From the NCBI RefSeq assembly GCF_003182095.1, contig NZ_QGTJ01000002.1:340435-404434 (forward strand): a stretch of 64,000 nt of DNA, in the 5' to 3' direction. The notes beneath the pieces were generated by a model, which did not search any database, was not told where the DNA came from, and worked only from the letters and a program-made list of their open reading frames with translations. A program made the position numbers and the translations under genes. Positions within the stretch are counted from its first letter, which is position 1. Each line of letters begins with the position of its first letter. This DNA is from Plasticicumulans acidivorans (GTDB taxonomy: Bacteria; Pseudomonadota; Gammaproteobacteria; Competibacterales; Competibacteraceae). Positions 56,851-64,000 of this stretch are shown here, piece after piece.

Positions 56851-57351
56851 ATGCTGATCGACGTACTGCATCAGGTCCCCAAGGAAGGCTACGGCCAGTT
56901 CAATACCGCGACCTGCTGGCTGGCCAGCTACCGCATGCTCTACGCCTGGTGGCAGCGCGACGAGCGCTCGATCCCGACGCGGCTGGGCGGTGCCGGACTC
57001 GACTACAAAGCGCTGTGCCAGCGCGGCATCTACCCGGAGGAATGGCCGCGCGCCGGCGCCTCGCTCGGCCTGTGCGGCTGGGAGGGGCGGCTGGTGAAAG
57101 CCTGGGACGACGAGCAGATCGTCTACGCGCTCAAGGGCTACGGGCCGCTGTATTTCACCTGGGACTACGGCAGCTCCGGTCACGCCGTGGTGATCGTCGG
57201 CTTCGACGCGAAGATGAAGCAGTTTCGCGTGCACAACCCCTACAACCGCAGCGAGCCGGGCACCGTCGACATCGACTGGTTCACGCCGGATGCCTTCCGC
57301 GAGCGCCTGCATGCCGGGCGCTGGGCACTGCAGGCCTGCTACGAGAGCTGA
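56851..57351 (+). CDS. Papain-like cysteine protease, C70/AvrRpt2-like
   Basis: The protein has 166 residues. A catalytic Cys-Trp occurs in QFNTATCWLASYRMLYAWW (about residue 22), and the His in SSGHAVVIVGFDAK (about 114), followed by FRVHNPYNR as the third residue region. This spacing matches small papain-like peptidases near Pfam Peptidase_C70. There is no signal peptide. GGAGAG precedes the ATG at 56851. The stop overlaps the convergent MFS gene by 13 bp. No secretion genes are near, so role and export route are unknown. Confidence 0.8.
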   Translation: MLIDVLHQVPKEGYGQFNTATCWLASYRMLYAWWQRDERSIPTRLGGAGLDYKALCQRGIYPEEWPRAGASLGLCGWEGRLVKAWDDEQIVYALKGYGPLYFTWDYGSSGHAVVIVGFDAKMKQFRVHNPYNRSEPGTVDIDWFTPDAFRERLHAGRWALQACYES

Positions 57352-58550
57352 GCCGGCGCGCGTTCGCTGGCCAGGCAGACCAGCGCACACAGCGGCAGCG
57401 CACAGCCGAGGGCCTGCGCGCCGCTCCAGCCGTAATGGGCGTAAACCCAGGCGCCGAGCGCCGAACCCAGCGCGCCGCCGCAGAAAAAGATCGAGATGAA
57501 CAGGCCGTTGAGGCGCGCACGCAGCTCCGGGCGCGAGGCGAACAGCGCACGCTGGCCGAAGATCAGGCTGGCGGAAACACCGGCATCGAGCAGCACCGCG
57601 GTCGCCGTCAGCAGCGCCAGCGCCGCCGTGCCGCCGGGCGTCGCCGCCAGCGGCAGCAGGAAGGCGAGCGCGCCGGCAAGCATCGCCAGCGCCGAAGCAC
57701 CGCGGCCGACGCCGCGGTCGGCCAGCCGCCCGGCCAGCGGCGCAGCGATCGCCCCGGCGACACCGGCCAGACCGAACCAGGCGATGCCCCACTGCGTCAG
57801 GCCGAACACCGGGCTGGCCAGATACAGCGGCGCCACGGTCCAGAACAGGCTGAAGGCGGCAAACAGGAAGAACTGGTAGCAGGCGCGCCGCTGCAGCAGG
57901 CGCTCATGCAGCAGCAATTCGCCGAGCGAGCGCAGCAGCGCGCCGTAGCTGTGCTGCGTCTGCGGCTGGCGCGCCGGCAGTGTGCGCCCGAGCAGCAGCG
58001 CCAGCAGTGCGATGGCCACCGCCGAACCGGTGAACACCGTATGCCAGCCCCAGCGGTTGGCGATCAGGCTCGACACCGGCCGCGCCAGCATAATGCCGAA
58101 CAGCAGCCCGCTCATGACCTGGCCGACCACCCGCCCGCGCACCGCCAGCGGCGCCAGATGCGCGGCATACGGCACCAGCACCTGGGCGACGACGGCACCG
58201 AGGCCGATGGTGAAGGCCGCAGCGAGGAACTGCGCCGGCGTGCTGGCAAACGCCGCGGCGAGCAGCGCCAGCGCGGTCAGGCCGAGGCCGCAGAGCACCA
58301 GACGGCGGTTCTCCAGCAGATCGCCGAGCGGCACGATCAGCAGCAGGCCGAGGCCGTAGCCGATCTGCGTCAGCGTCACCACCAGCCCGGCGGCCTGTGC
58401 GCTCATGCCGATCGAGGCAGCGATCGGCCCGGCCAGCGGTTGCGCATAGTAGAGATTGGCAGCGATCAGGCCGCAGGCGGCAGCGAGCAGCAGCGTCAGC
58501 CAGGCCGGAATGACGGCTTCGGCCGCCGCGGGCGTGGCGGTATCGGACAT
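57339..58550 (-). CDS. MFS transporter
   Basis: The protein has 403 residues with 12 predicted helices. LAAACGLIAANLYYAQPLAGPIA at the start and the loop GDLLENRRLVLCGL between helices 2 and 3 are typical of the YgaY/EmrD-like drug-efflux group of the major facilitator superfamily. The substrate is unknown. Its 3' end overlaps the convergent protease gene. Its start faces the hemerythrin gene across a region with a palindrome. Confidence 0.9.
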   Translation of the reverse strand: MSDTATPAAAEAVIPAWLTLLLAAACGLIAANLYYAQPLAGPIAASIGMSAQAAGLVVTLTQIGYGLGLLLIVPLGDLLENRRLVLCGLGLTALALLAAAFASTPAQFLAAAFTIGLGAVVAQVLVPYAAHLAPLAVRGRVVGQVMSGLLFGIMLARPVSSLIANRWGWHTVFTGSAVAIALLALLLGRTLPARQPQTQHSYGALLRSLGELLLHERLLQRRACYQFFLFAAFSLFWTVAPLYLASPVFGLTQWGIAWFGLAGVAGAIAAPLAGRLADRGVGRGASALAMLAGALAFLLPLAATPGGTAALALLTATAVLLDAGVSASLIFGQRALFASRPELRARLNGLFISIFFCGGALGSALGAWVYAHYGWSGAQALGCALPLCALVCLASERAPAQLS

Positions 58551-58869
58551 GCGTAAAACTCCAGGTGCTAACGGGCCGACGGCGGTACCGGGCCACGGAC
58601 CCGCAAGCTTGCCTCACGCGAGAGCCCAAGCGATGACGTGATCTAGATCACGCTGCAATGCAATTTCGCATGGTCGTCACCGGCAAATCAGGTTATCCAG
58701 CGAAGTGGTTTGCCCGGTCACGACCGTGCCGCTGCGAAGTGTCTGACTTCGGGCGCTGGTGGTGCACGGGTAAGCTGTTGTTCTTTTTTCCCTTCGATCC
58801 GCTCGCCGACCGCCCGGCGAGCGCTGCCTGCCGCCAAGCGCCTACGCACTTTCTCAAGGAGAACGACCC
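58551..58869. other. Divergent control region of the MFS and hemerythrin genes
   Basis: About 320 bp. The clear element is CGTGATC-TA-GATCACG (58637-58652), a perfect 16-bp palindrome. Read as GTGAT-CTAG-ATCAC it matches the FNR core GAT-N4-ATC; read as GTGA-N6-TCAC it matches CRP. No certain promoter hexamers are seen. Confidence 0.6.
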
Positions 58870-59328
58870 GTGGCCATTACATGGACTGCCACACTGGAAA
58901 CCGGTATCGAGGTCATCGATGCCCAACACCGTCGCATCGTCGACTACATCAATGAGCTGGAAACCGCTCAGAACAGTCACGATCGCGGCGCCGTCGGCCA
59001 CGTGCTCGACGAGCTGGTCGATTACACGGTATCGCATTTCGGTTTCGAGGAAAGTCTGCAGGAAGAAGCCGGCTACAAGTACGCCAAGCCGCACAAACGC
59101 GTGCACGATCTGTTCATCAAGCGCGTCGACGAATACGTCCAGCGCTACCGCGGCGGCGAGGACGTCGCCGCCGAAGTGCACGCGATGCTCAGCAACTGGT
59201 TGATCAATCACATCCAGCACGACGACGCCGACTATGTCAGCGCCGTCAAGGCCAACGTGCACCACCTCACCACCAACCACAAGGAAGGCGGCTGGCTGGC
59301 GCGCACGCTCAAGCGCTGGTTCCGCTAA
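58870..59328 (+). CDS. Bacteriohemerythrin
   Basis: The protein has 152 residues. The di-iron ligands appear in order: His in GIEVIDAQHRRIVDYINEL, His and Glu in SHFGFEESL, His in KPHKRVHDLF, and His and Asp in NHIQHDDADY. This is the standard set for oxygen-binding hemerythrin, here as a stand-alone cytosolic form with a basic tail. It may deliver or sense oxygen. It uses a GTG start with AAGGAG upstream. It converges on the kinase gene, overlapping it by 3 bases. Confidence 0.93.
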   Translation: MAITWTATLETGIEVIDAQHRRIVDYINELETAQNSHDRGAVGHVLDELVDYTVSHFGFEESLQEEAGYKYAKPHKRVHDLFIKRVDEYVQRYRGGEDVAAEVHAMLSNWLINHIQHDDADYVSAVKANVHHLTTNHKEGGWLARTLKRWFR

Positions 59329-60638
59329 GCAGCAGGGTTCACGCCCGGCGCGAACACCACCTGCACCAGCAGGCCGCCGCCGGGTGCATCGAGCAGCCTG
59401 ACCTGCGCGCCGTGGCGCTCGGCCACCGCCCGCACGATCGACAGACCCAACCCGCTGCCCGGCTGCTCCTGGCCGGCGCGGCGATAGAAGCGGTCGAACA
59501 CCCGCTCGCGCTCGTGCGGCGGAATCCCCGGGCCGTTGTCGACGACCTCGATGCAGGCGCCGCCACCGGCGGCGTGCACGGCAACATCGACGCGCCCGCC
59601 CTGCGGCGTGTAGCGCAGCGCGTTACCGATCAGATTGGCGAGCAGTAACCGCAACCCTTCGCGTTCACCATCGAGGCGCAGTGCCGTGTCCGCCGCGGTC
59701 ATGCCGAGATCGATGCCGCGCGCCTCGGCGAGGCTGGCGTGGTCGGCGACGACTTCCGCGGCCAGCTCGGCGAGCACCAGGCGCTCACGCGGCGGCAGCG
59801 CGTCCGGCCCCTGTCGCGACAGCCCGAGCAGCTGTTCGACCAGATGCGTGGCGCGCGCGATGCCCTCGCGCAGCTCGGCCAGTGCCAGCGTGCGCGCCGC
59901 GGCATCGGGCGCGCGTTCGAGCAGTTGCACCTGCAGACTCAGCGCGGTCAGCGGGCTGCGCAGCTCGTGGGCGGCATCGGCGGTGAAGTCGCGCTGCCGG
60001 CGCAGCGCGGTGCCGAGGCGTTCGAGCAGGCCGTTCAGCGCGGTGACCAGCGGCAGCGCCTCGGCCGGCGCACCGCTGAGTTCGACCGGCTCCAGCGAGT
60101 CGGCCCGCCGCCGCGTCACCGCCGCCGCCAGCCGCCGCAGCGGCCGCAGCGCCCGCCCGGTCAGCCACCACACCAGCATGCCGAGCAGCGGCAGCATCAG
60201 CAGGAACGGCGCCAGCGTGCCGAAGGCCGCGCGCGCAGCCAGCGCCTCGCGCACCGCCAGCGGATGCGCGACCTGGATCGCCTGGTTCTGCAGCAGCAGG
60301 CCGTACACGCGCCAGCGCCCCTCGCGAGTTTCGACGGTGGCGAAACCGGCCTGCACGCGGCTCGGCGGATCGACATGCGGGCGCGAGTAGAACAGCCGCG
60401 CGCCGTTGCGATCCCAGACCTGGATGATGTAGTCGAAGTCCGGATCGGGCGCCGGCAGCTCGCTGGCCACGCCGATCGCCAGATCGCGCACCGACAGCGC
60501 CAGCTGGCGCAGGTCGTAATCGAACACCGCGCCGATCTCGGCCAGCGCGCTGCGGTAGGTGGCGTAGGCGCCGGCCAGCGAGCCGAGCAGCAGCACGCCG
60601 AGCAGCGCCACCAGCAGTTGCCGGCGCAGCGAGCTCAT
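59325..60638 (-). CDS. Sensor histidine kinase, QseC-like
   Basis: The protein has 437 residues: a transmembrane helix (about 8-28), a short periplasmic domain, a second helix (about 150-170, FLLMLPLLGMLVWWLTG), HAMP-like linker, H-box TADAAHELRSPLTALSLQ, then N-box LIGNALRYTP, VVDNGPGIPP and GSGLGLSIVRAVAERHG. It matches the QseC/PmrB subgroup. The ATG overlaps the response regulator gene by 4 bases. The signal is unknown. Confidence 0.93.
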   Translation of the reverse strand: MSSLRRQLLVALLGVLLLGSLAGAYATYRSALAEIGAVFDYDLRQLALSVRDLAIGVASELPAPDPDFDYIIQVWDRNGARLFYSRPHVDPPSRVQAGFATVETREGRWRVYGLLLQNQAIQVAHPLAVREALAARAAFGTLAPFLLMLPLLGMLVWWLTGRALRPLRRLAAAVTRRRADSLEPVELSGAPAEALPLVTALNGLLERLGTALRRQRDFTADAAHELRSPLTALSLQVQLLERAPDAAARTLALAELREGIARATHLVEQLLGLSRQGPDALPPRERLVLAELAAEVVADHASLAEARGIDLGMTAADTALRLDGEREGLRLLLANLIGNALRYTPQGGRVDVAVHAAGGGACIEVVDNGPGIPPHERERVFDRFYRRAGQEQPGSGLGLSIVRAVAERHGAQVRLLDAPGGGLLVQVVFAPGVNPAA

Positions 60639-61297
60639 GGCTGCTTCGGCACGAACCAGCCGACCCCGCGCAGGTTGCGGATCGCCTCGGCGCCGAGCTT
60701 GCGGCGCAGCGCGTGGATGTGGACCTCGACGGCGTTGCTCTCGACGTCCTGCCCCCAGCCGTAGAGCTGCTCCTCCAGCCGCGCCCGCGACTGCGGCTTG
60801 CCCGGCTCGCGCAGCAGCGCGTGCAGCAGTTCGAATTCGCGCGCCGACAGCGTCACCGGCTCGCCGTCGCACCAGACCTCGTGCGTCGCCGGGTCGAGCT
60901 TCAGGCGGCCGTGTTCGAGCAGCGGCGTGCGCACCGGCGTCCCGCGGCGCAGCAGCGCGCGGATGCGCGCGGCCAGCTCGTCGAGCTCGAAGGGTTTGAT
61001 GACGTAGTCATCGGCGCCGGCATCAAGCCCGGCGATGCGCTCGGCCAGCGCATCGCGCGCGGTGAGGATCAGCACCGGCAGCGTCTGCCCGCCGGCGCGC
61101 AGCCCGCGCAGCACCTCAAGGCCGTCCTTGTGTGGCAGGCCGAGGTCGAGCAGCAGCAGGTCATAGCCGGTCTCGGCCAGCGCGCGCTCGGCGGACAGGC
61201 CGTCGAGCACCCAGTCGACGGCATGGCCTTCGAGCTTGAGGCCCTGTTCGACGCTGCGACCGATCATGCGGTCGTCTTCCACCAGCAACAGGCGCAT
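60635..61297 (-). CDS. Response regulator, QseB/PmrA-like
   Basis: The protein has 220 residues. The receiver shows MRLLLVEDDRMIGRSV, phospho-Asp in LLLLDLGLPHKDG (about 51), LILTARDALAERI and DYVIKPFELDEL. The winged helix has LSAREFELLHALLREPG and the recognition part VEVHIHALRRKLG. OmpR-family transcription factor paired with the downstream kinase gene. Confidence 0.94.
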   Translation of the reverse strand: MRLLLVEDDRMIGRSVEQGLKLEGHAVDWVLDGLSAERALAETGYDLLLLDLGLPHKDGLEVLRGLRAGGQTLPVLILTARDALAERIAGLDAGADDYVIKPFELDELAARIRALLRRGTPVRTPLLEHGRLKLDPATHEVWCDGEPVTLSAREFELLHALLREPGKPQSRARLEEQLYGWGQDVESNAVEVHIHALRRKLGAEAIRNLRGVGWFVPKQP

Positions 61298-61359
61298 GGC
61301 CGCTCCGCAGGTTCATGCCAGGACGGCGAGCCTAGCATCCGCGCCCGGCGCGGCGGCCG

Positions 61360-61582
61360 TCAGTGGTCGATCAGTTCATCGTAGGGCGGCAGATTCAGCT
61401 GCGTGCGCGCAGCCAGCCGGTGGACCTGCCTGAGCGCCTCGGCGGCCTGCAGGCGGTCTTCGAGCCTCTGCAGCGCCTCGGCCTCGGCCTCCCCGCTGGC
61501 CGCCGCCTGGCGCAAGGGCGCAGACCTCGGCATCGATCGACTGGATGGCGATGAGCAGGGTTTGATGGCTGATCTCGGGCAT
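61360..61582 (-). pseudogene. Frameshifted small coiled-coil protein gene
   Basis: The gene begins MPEISHQTLLIAIQSIDAE from the ATG at 61582, then the reading frame turns into Gly/Arg-rich sequence. One base over, the frame gives LRQAAASGEAEAEALQRLED and ends NLPPYDELIDH with a stop at 61360, a natural helical continuation and tail. The open span is 223 bases, one more than a multiple of three, so a single extra base near 61515-61530 explains it. It could be a true mutation or a base error in a GC-rich tract. The small helical protein itself is of unknown function. Confidence 0.6.
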
Positions 61583-61591
61583 CGTCGCCGC

Positions 61592-62572
61592 TCAGCCGGC
61601 GACCTCGACGCGGTTGCGGCCGGCCTGCTTGGCGCGGTTGAGGGCGCTGTCGGCGCGGGCGATGACGTCGGCCGGGGCGTCGACCGGGCGCAGCGGCGTG
61701 ACGCCGAAACTCGCGTGCACCGGCGGCTGCGGCGACGTGAGCGGCTCGCTGGCCAGCGACACGCGGATGCGCTCGACGCACAGCGCCGCTTCGGCGACGC
61801 CGGTCTCCGGCATCAGCACGACGAATTCCTCGCCGCCGATGCGCGCGACCAGATCGCAGCGGCGGCTGCGGCCGACCAGGCGGCCGGCAAACTGGCGCAG
61901 CACGCGGTCACCGGCGCTGCTGCCGAAGCGCTCGTTGAGCAGGCTGAAGTGATCGATGTCGGCCAGGGCGATGCTGCAGCTGACGCCGTAGCGGCGGCTG
62001 CGCTCGACTTCGAGCTCCAGGCGCTCGTGGAACTGGCGGTGGTTGGCGACGCCGGTCAGTTCGTCGGTGCGCAGCAGCTGTTGCACGCGCTCCTCGCTCA
62101 GCGCCAGTTCGCGCCGCCGCTGCGCCAGCTCGGCATGGGCCGCACTGAGTTCGTCCTGCAGGGCATCGAGCTGGCGGGTGAGGCGCCCGCACTCGGCGGC
62201 ATCGCGCTCGGCGAGCAGCAGCCAGCCGCCGTCGCCGGCGCGGCAGATGCGCCCCGGCAGCAAGCGCCCCGCCTCGCTGCGGCCGATCCGCAGCAGGCCG
62301 CCGTAGAGCTCGGCACCGACCTCGCCGGCGCCGCTCAGGAGCCCGCTCACCGCCGGCTGCAACAGCCAGGCGCCGAGGTTCGCCGGATCGGCCACGCCGC
62401 ATTCAGCGAGCAATCGTTGCAGGGCGGCATTGGCGCGGCGCAGCGTGCCGGCGGCATCGACTTCGGCGAACAGCACACCCTGCAGTGGCTCCAGCAGCCC
62501 GGCCAGCAGTCCTTCGCATGCGCTGTGGGCACTCCGTTCGCTGCCCGGTCTTGGCTCCGCGTCACCGCTCAT
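61592..62572 (-). CDS. Diguanylate cyclase (GGDEF)
   Basis: The protein has 326 residues. An N-terminal PAS-like region (about 20-130, with GVLFAEVDAAGTLRRANAA) and a short coiled coil (about 130-170) lead to the GGDEF domain: RTDELTGVANHRQFHERLELE, SIALADIDHFSLLNERFG, and the active-site GGEEF, with DSALNRAKQAGRNRV at the end. It makes cyclic di-GMP. An RxxD inhibitory site is not obvious. It lies 10 bp after the frameshifted gene's 5' end. Confidence 0.92.
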   Translation of the reverse strand: MSGDAEPRPGSERSAHSACEGLLAGLLEPLQGVLFAEVDAAGTLRRANAALQRLLAECGVADPANLGAWLLQPAVSGLLSGAGEVGAELYGGLLRIGRSEAGRLLPGRICRAGDGGWLLLAERDAAECGRLTRQLDALQDELSAAHAELAQRRRELALSEERVQQLLRTDELTGVANHRQFHERLELEVERSRRYGVSCSIALADIDHFSLLNERFGSSAGDRVLRQFAGRLVGRSRRCDLVARIGGEEFVVLMPETGVAEAALCVERIRVSLASEPLTSPQPPVHASFGVTPLRPVDAPADVIARADSALNRAKQAGRNRVEVAG

Positions 62573-62652
62573 TGCCACCTCACCCGTACCGTTCAAGCCC
62601 AGAGTGTTGTGATTTCTAGCACACTTTTGCGTCAGCAAACCGCATCGTGGGA

Positions 62653-63285
62653 TCAGCTTGCATACCAGAGCACGGCAAAGAAGTGGCAGACGCTGCCGCC
62701 GAGCACGCTGACGTGCCAGGCCGAGTGCCGGTACGGCCGTTCGTCGCGGAAGTAGAACCACAGGCCGCCGGTGTAGAGCAGGCCGCCGGCAAGCAGCCAG
62801 CCGAGGCCGGCGCTGGGGATGCGCTCGAACGCCAGACGGCCGAACACCAGCAGCAGCCAGCCCATCACCACATAGAGGCCGACGCCGAGCTGCTGGCTCA
62901 GCCGCCCGCCGAGCAGGCGCAGGGCGATGCCGAGCAGCGCCAGCCCCCAGATGATGCCGAACAGCGTCCAGCCCCAGGCGCCGTACAGCGGCCCGAGCGT
63001 GAACGGCGTGTAGGTGCCGGCGATCAGCAGGTAGATCGCGGCATGGTCGAGGCGGCAGAACACGCGCTTGGCGCGCGATTCGTGCAGCGCGTGGTAGCAC
63101 GTCGAACAGACATAAAGCAGCAGTAGGGTGACGCCAAAGGCAACCGCTGCCACCACGCTGCGCGCGCCCTGGGCCGCGGCGGAGACGACCAGCACCGGCA
63201 GGGCGGCGATGCTGGCGACGACGCCGATGCCGTGCGTGACGGCATTGGCGATTTCTTCGCCGGCCGATTGCTGTCTGTTGCCCAT
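62653..63285 (-). CDS. Hemolysin III-family (TrhA-like) membrane protein
   Basis: The protein has 210 residues with seven predicted transmembrane helices. GEEIANAVTHGIGVVASIAAL, the STCYHALHESRAKRVFCRLDHAAIYLLIAGTYTPF stretch (read in parts, with its conserved His, Asp and Ser) and the final WHVSVLGGSVCHFFAVLWY are the PAQR/HlyIII hallmarks. Members are implicated in membrane fluidity or lipid hydrolysis rather than true haemolysis. I chose the ATG at 63285 with GAGGG upstream. Confidence 0.93.
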   Translation of the reverse strand: MGNRQQSAGEEIANAVTHGIGVVASIAALPVLVVSAAAQGARSVVAAVAFGVTLLLLYVCSTCYHALHESRAKRVFCRLDHAAIYLLIAGTYTPFTLGPLYGAWGWTLFGIIWGLALLGIALRLLGGRLSQQLGVGLYVVMGWLLLVFGRLAFERIPSAGLGWLLAGGLLYTGGLWFYFRDERPYRHSAWHVSVLGGSVCHFFAVLWYAS

Positions 63286-63452
63286 GACATTGCCCTCGCT
63301 CCCGCTGCGTACTGGCTCAGACCACGGCGCGCATTCGGGTTCCGGCCGCTGCGCGGACATGTCAAGGGTAAACGTTCCGCGGCGAGGGTGGTCACACCGA
63401 CATGGTTCCGCCCTCCCCGTCCGATGCTCGCGACCGAGAAGGAGTCCTCGCC

Positions 63453-64000
63453 ATGACGTCCGATCCGTTCAAGACCCTGCGCCCGCTGGTCACCCGTGCC
63501 GGTACCGTCGGTCACTACCACAGCCTGCCGGCCTTCGCAGACACCGGCAGCGCGATCGCCCGCCTGCCGGTGTCGCTGCGCATCGTGCTCGAATCCCTGC
63601 TGCGCCACTGCGACGGCCGCCGGATCACCACCCACCACGTCCGCGAACTGGCCGCCTGGCACCCCAACGCGCCGCGCAGCAGCGAGATCCCGTTCACCGT
63701 CGCCCGCGTCGTGCTGCAGGACTTCACCGGCGTGCCGCTGCTCTGCGACCTGGCGGCGATGCGCGATGCCGCCGTCGCCCGCGGCGCGGCGGCCGAACTG
63801 ATCGAGCCGCTGGTGCCGGTCGACCTGGTCGTCGACCACTCGGTGATGGTCGATTACTACCGCCGCCCCGATGCGCTGGCGCTCAATATGCAGCGCGAGT
63901 TCGAGCGCAACCGCGAGCGCTATGAATTCCTCAAGTGGGGCATGCAGGCCTTCGAGCGCTTCCGCGTGGTGCCGCCCGGCATCGGCATCGTCCATCAGGT
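63453..64000 (+). CDS. acnA: Aconitate hydratase, N-terminal part
   Basis: The gene runs off the right edge; about 182 residues are visible. The start TVGHYHSLPAFADTGSAIARLP and the core RVVLQDFTGVPLLCDLAAMRDA, then VPVDLVVDHSVMVD and ERYEFLKWGMQAFERFRVVPPGIGI, follow the AcnA/IRP-type enzyme. The iron-sulfur cysteines lie further on and cannot be checked. AAGGAG precedes the ATG. It would convert citrate to isocitrate in the citric acid cycle. Confidence 0.94.
   Translation, partial: MTSDPFKTLRPLVTRAGTVGHYHSLPAFADTGSAIARLPVSLRIVLESLLRHCDGRRITTHHVRELAAWHPNAPRSSEIPFTVARVVLQDFTGVPLLCDLAAMRDAAVARGAAAELIEPLVPVDLVVDHSVMVDYYRRPDALALNMQREFERNRERYEFLKWGMQAFERFRVVPPGIGIVHQ

Noticed and set aside
56949..58556. 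Very long plus-strand frame across the protease and MFS genes
   Set aside because: It covers two well-supported genes in other frames, and the product is low-complexity Arg/Gln/Ala sequence without a ribosome binding site.

Overview
The window is about 64 kb of GC-rich chromosomal DNA from a proteobacterium, most likely a gammaproteobacterium. The case rests on gene content: a HexR-controlled Entner-Doudoroff cluster, the hisBHAFIE-tatABC order, an FNR/Anr-type regulator beside a ccoNOQP cbb3 oxidase operon, a class II ribonucleotide reductase under paired NrdR-type boxes, and a complete hyp set for NiFe-hydrogenase maturation. A possible phasin-like gene would fit a polyhydroxyalkanoate-storing lineage, but genus cannot be assigned from sequence alone. 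I see no insertion sequence, prophage, CRISPR array or integrase. Nearly all intergenic spaces are short.

Layout. 1-2.7 kb: 5' part of nrdJ (minus strand), a FlgO-type lipoprotein pair, initiator tRNA-Met. 3-8.3 kb: chemoreceptor, CopD-like membrane protein, MBL-fold hydrolase, nfeD and an SPFH protein. 8.4-10.7 kb: a bufferin-type metallophore operon (Cys-rich precursor, MNIO enzyme, partner protein) with a trailing unknown gene. 10.8-13.6 kb: ankyrin lipoprotein, DUF1285, ppiC, two small lipoproteins, a Cys-rich mini-protein. 13.7-18.9 kb (minus): hisBHAFIE-tatABC. 19.1-25.8 kb: fnr, ccoN-O-Q-P, a small membrane protein, ccoG, ccoH/fixH. 26-30.2 kb: tRNA-Lys(CTT), a two-component system and a di-heme cytochrome c peroxidase. 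30.3-37.7 kb: edd-eda diverging from zwf-pgl-hexR-pgi. 37.7-42 kb: LysR regulator, quinone oxidoreductase, YciI-like, PfpI-like, DUF1003 and unknown genes. 42-43.8 kb: gap diverging from mgsA. 44-46.9 kb: a second chemoreceptor. 46.9-55.1 kb (mostly minus): hupE-hypABF and hypCD-unknown-hypE. 55.2-64 kb: Deg protease, papain-like protease, MFS transporter, hemerythrin, QseBC-like pair, GGDEF enzyme, hemolysin III family protein and the start of aconitase.

How the parts work together. Six HexR-type palindromes lie at edd, zwf, gap, mgsA and, unexpectedly, two in the convergent space downstream of gap. HexR therefore appears to control glucose catabolism down to the glyceraldehyde-3-phosphate and methylglyoxal branch. 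The two extra sites flank a promoter-like element followed by a CU-rich segment, a small hairpin and an excellent intrinsic terminator. I propose this as a HexR-controlled small RNA and as the best candidate for an undescribed element here. The fnr-cco block is a microaerobic respiration module with a class II FNR promoter at ccoN. The hyp genes prepare NiFe-hydrogenase metal centres, but no hydrogenase structural genes are in the window. A 122-residue unknown gene is translationally coupled between hypD and hypE and is the second strongest lead.
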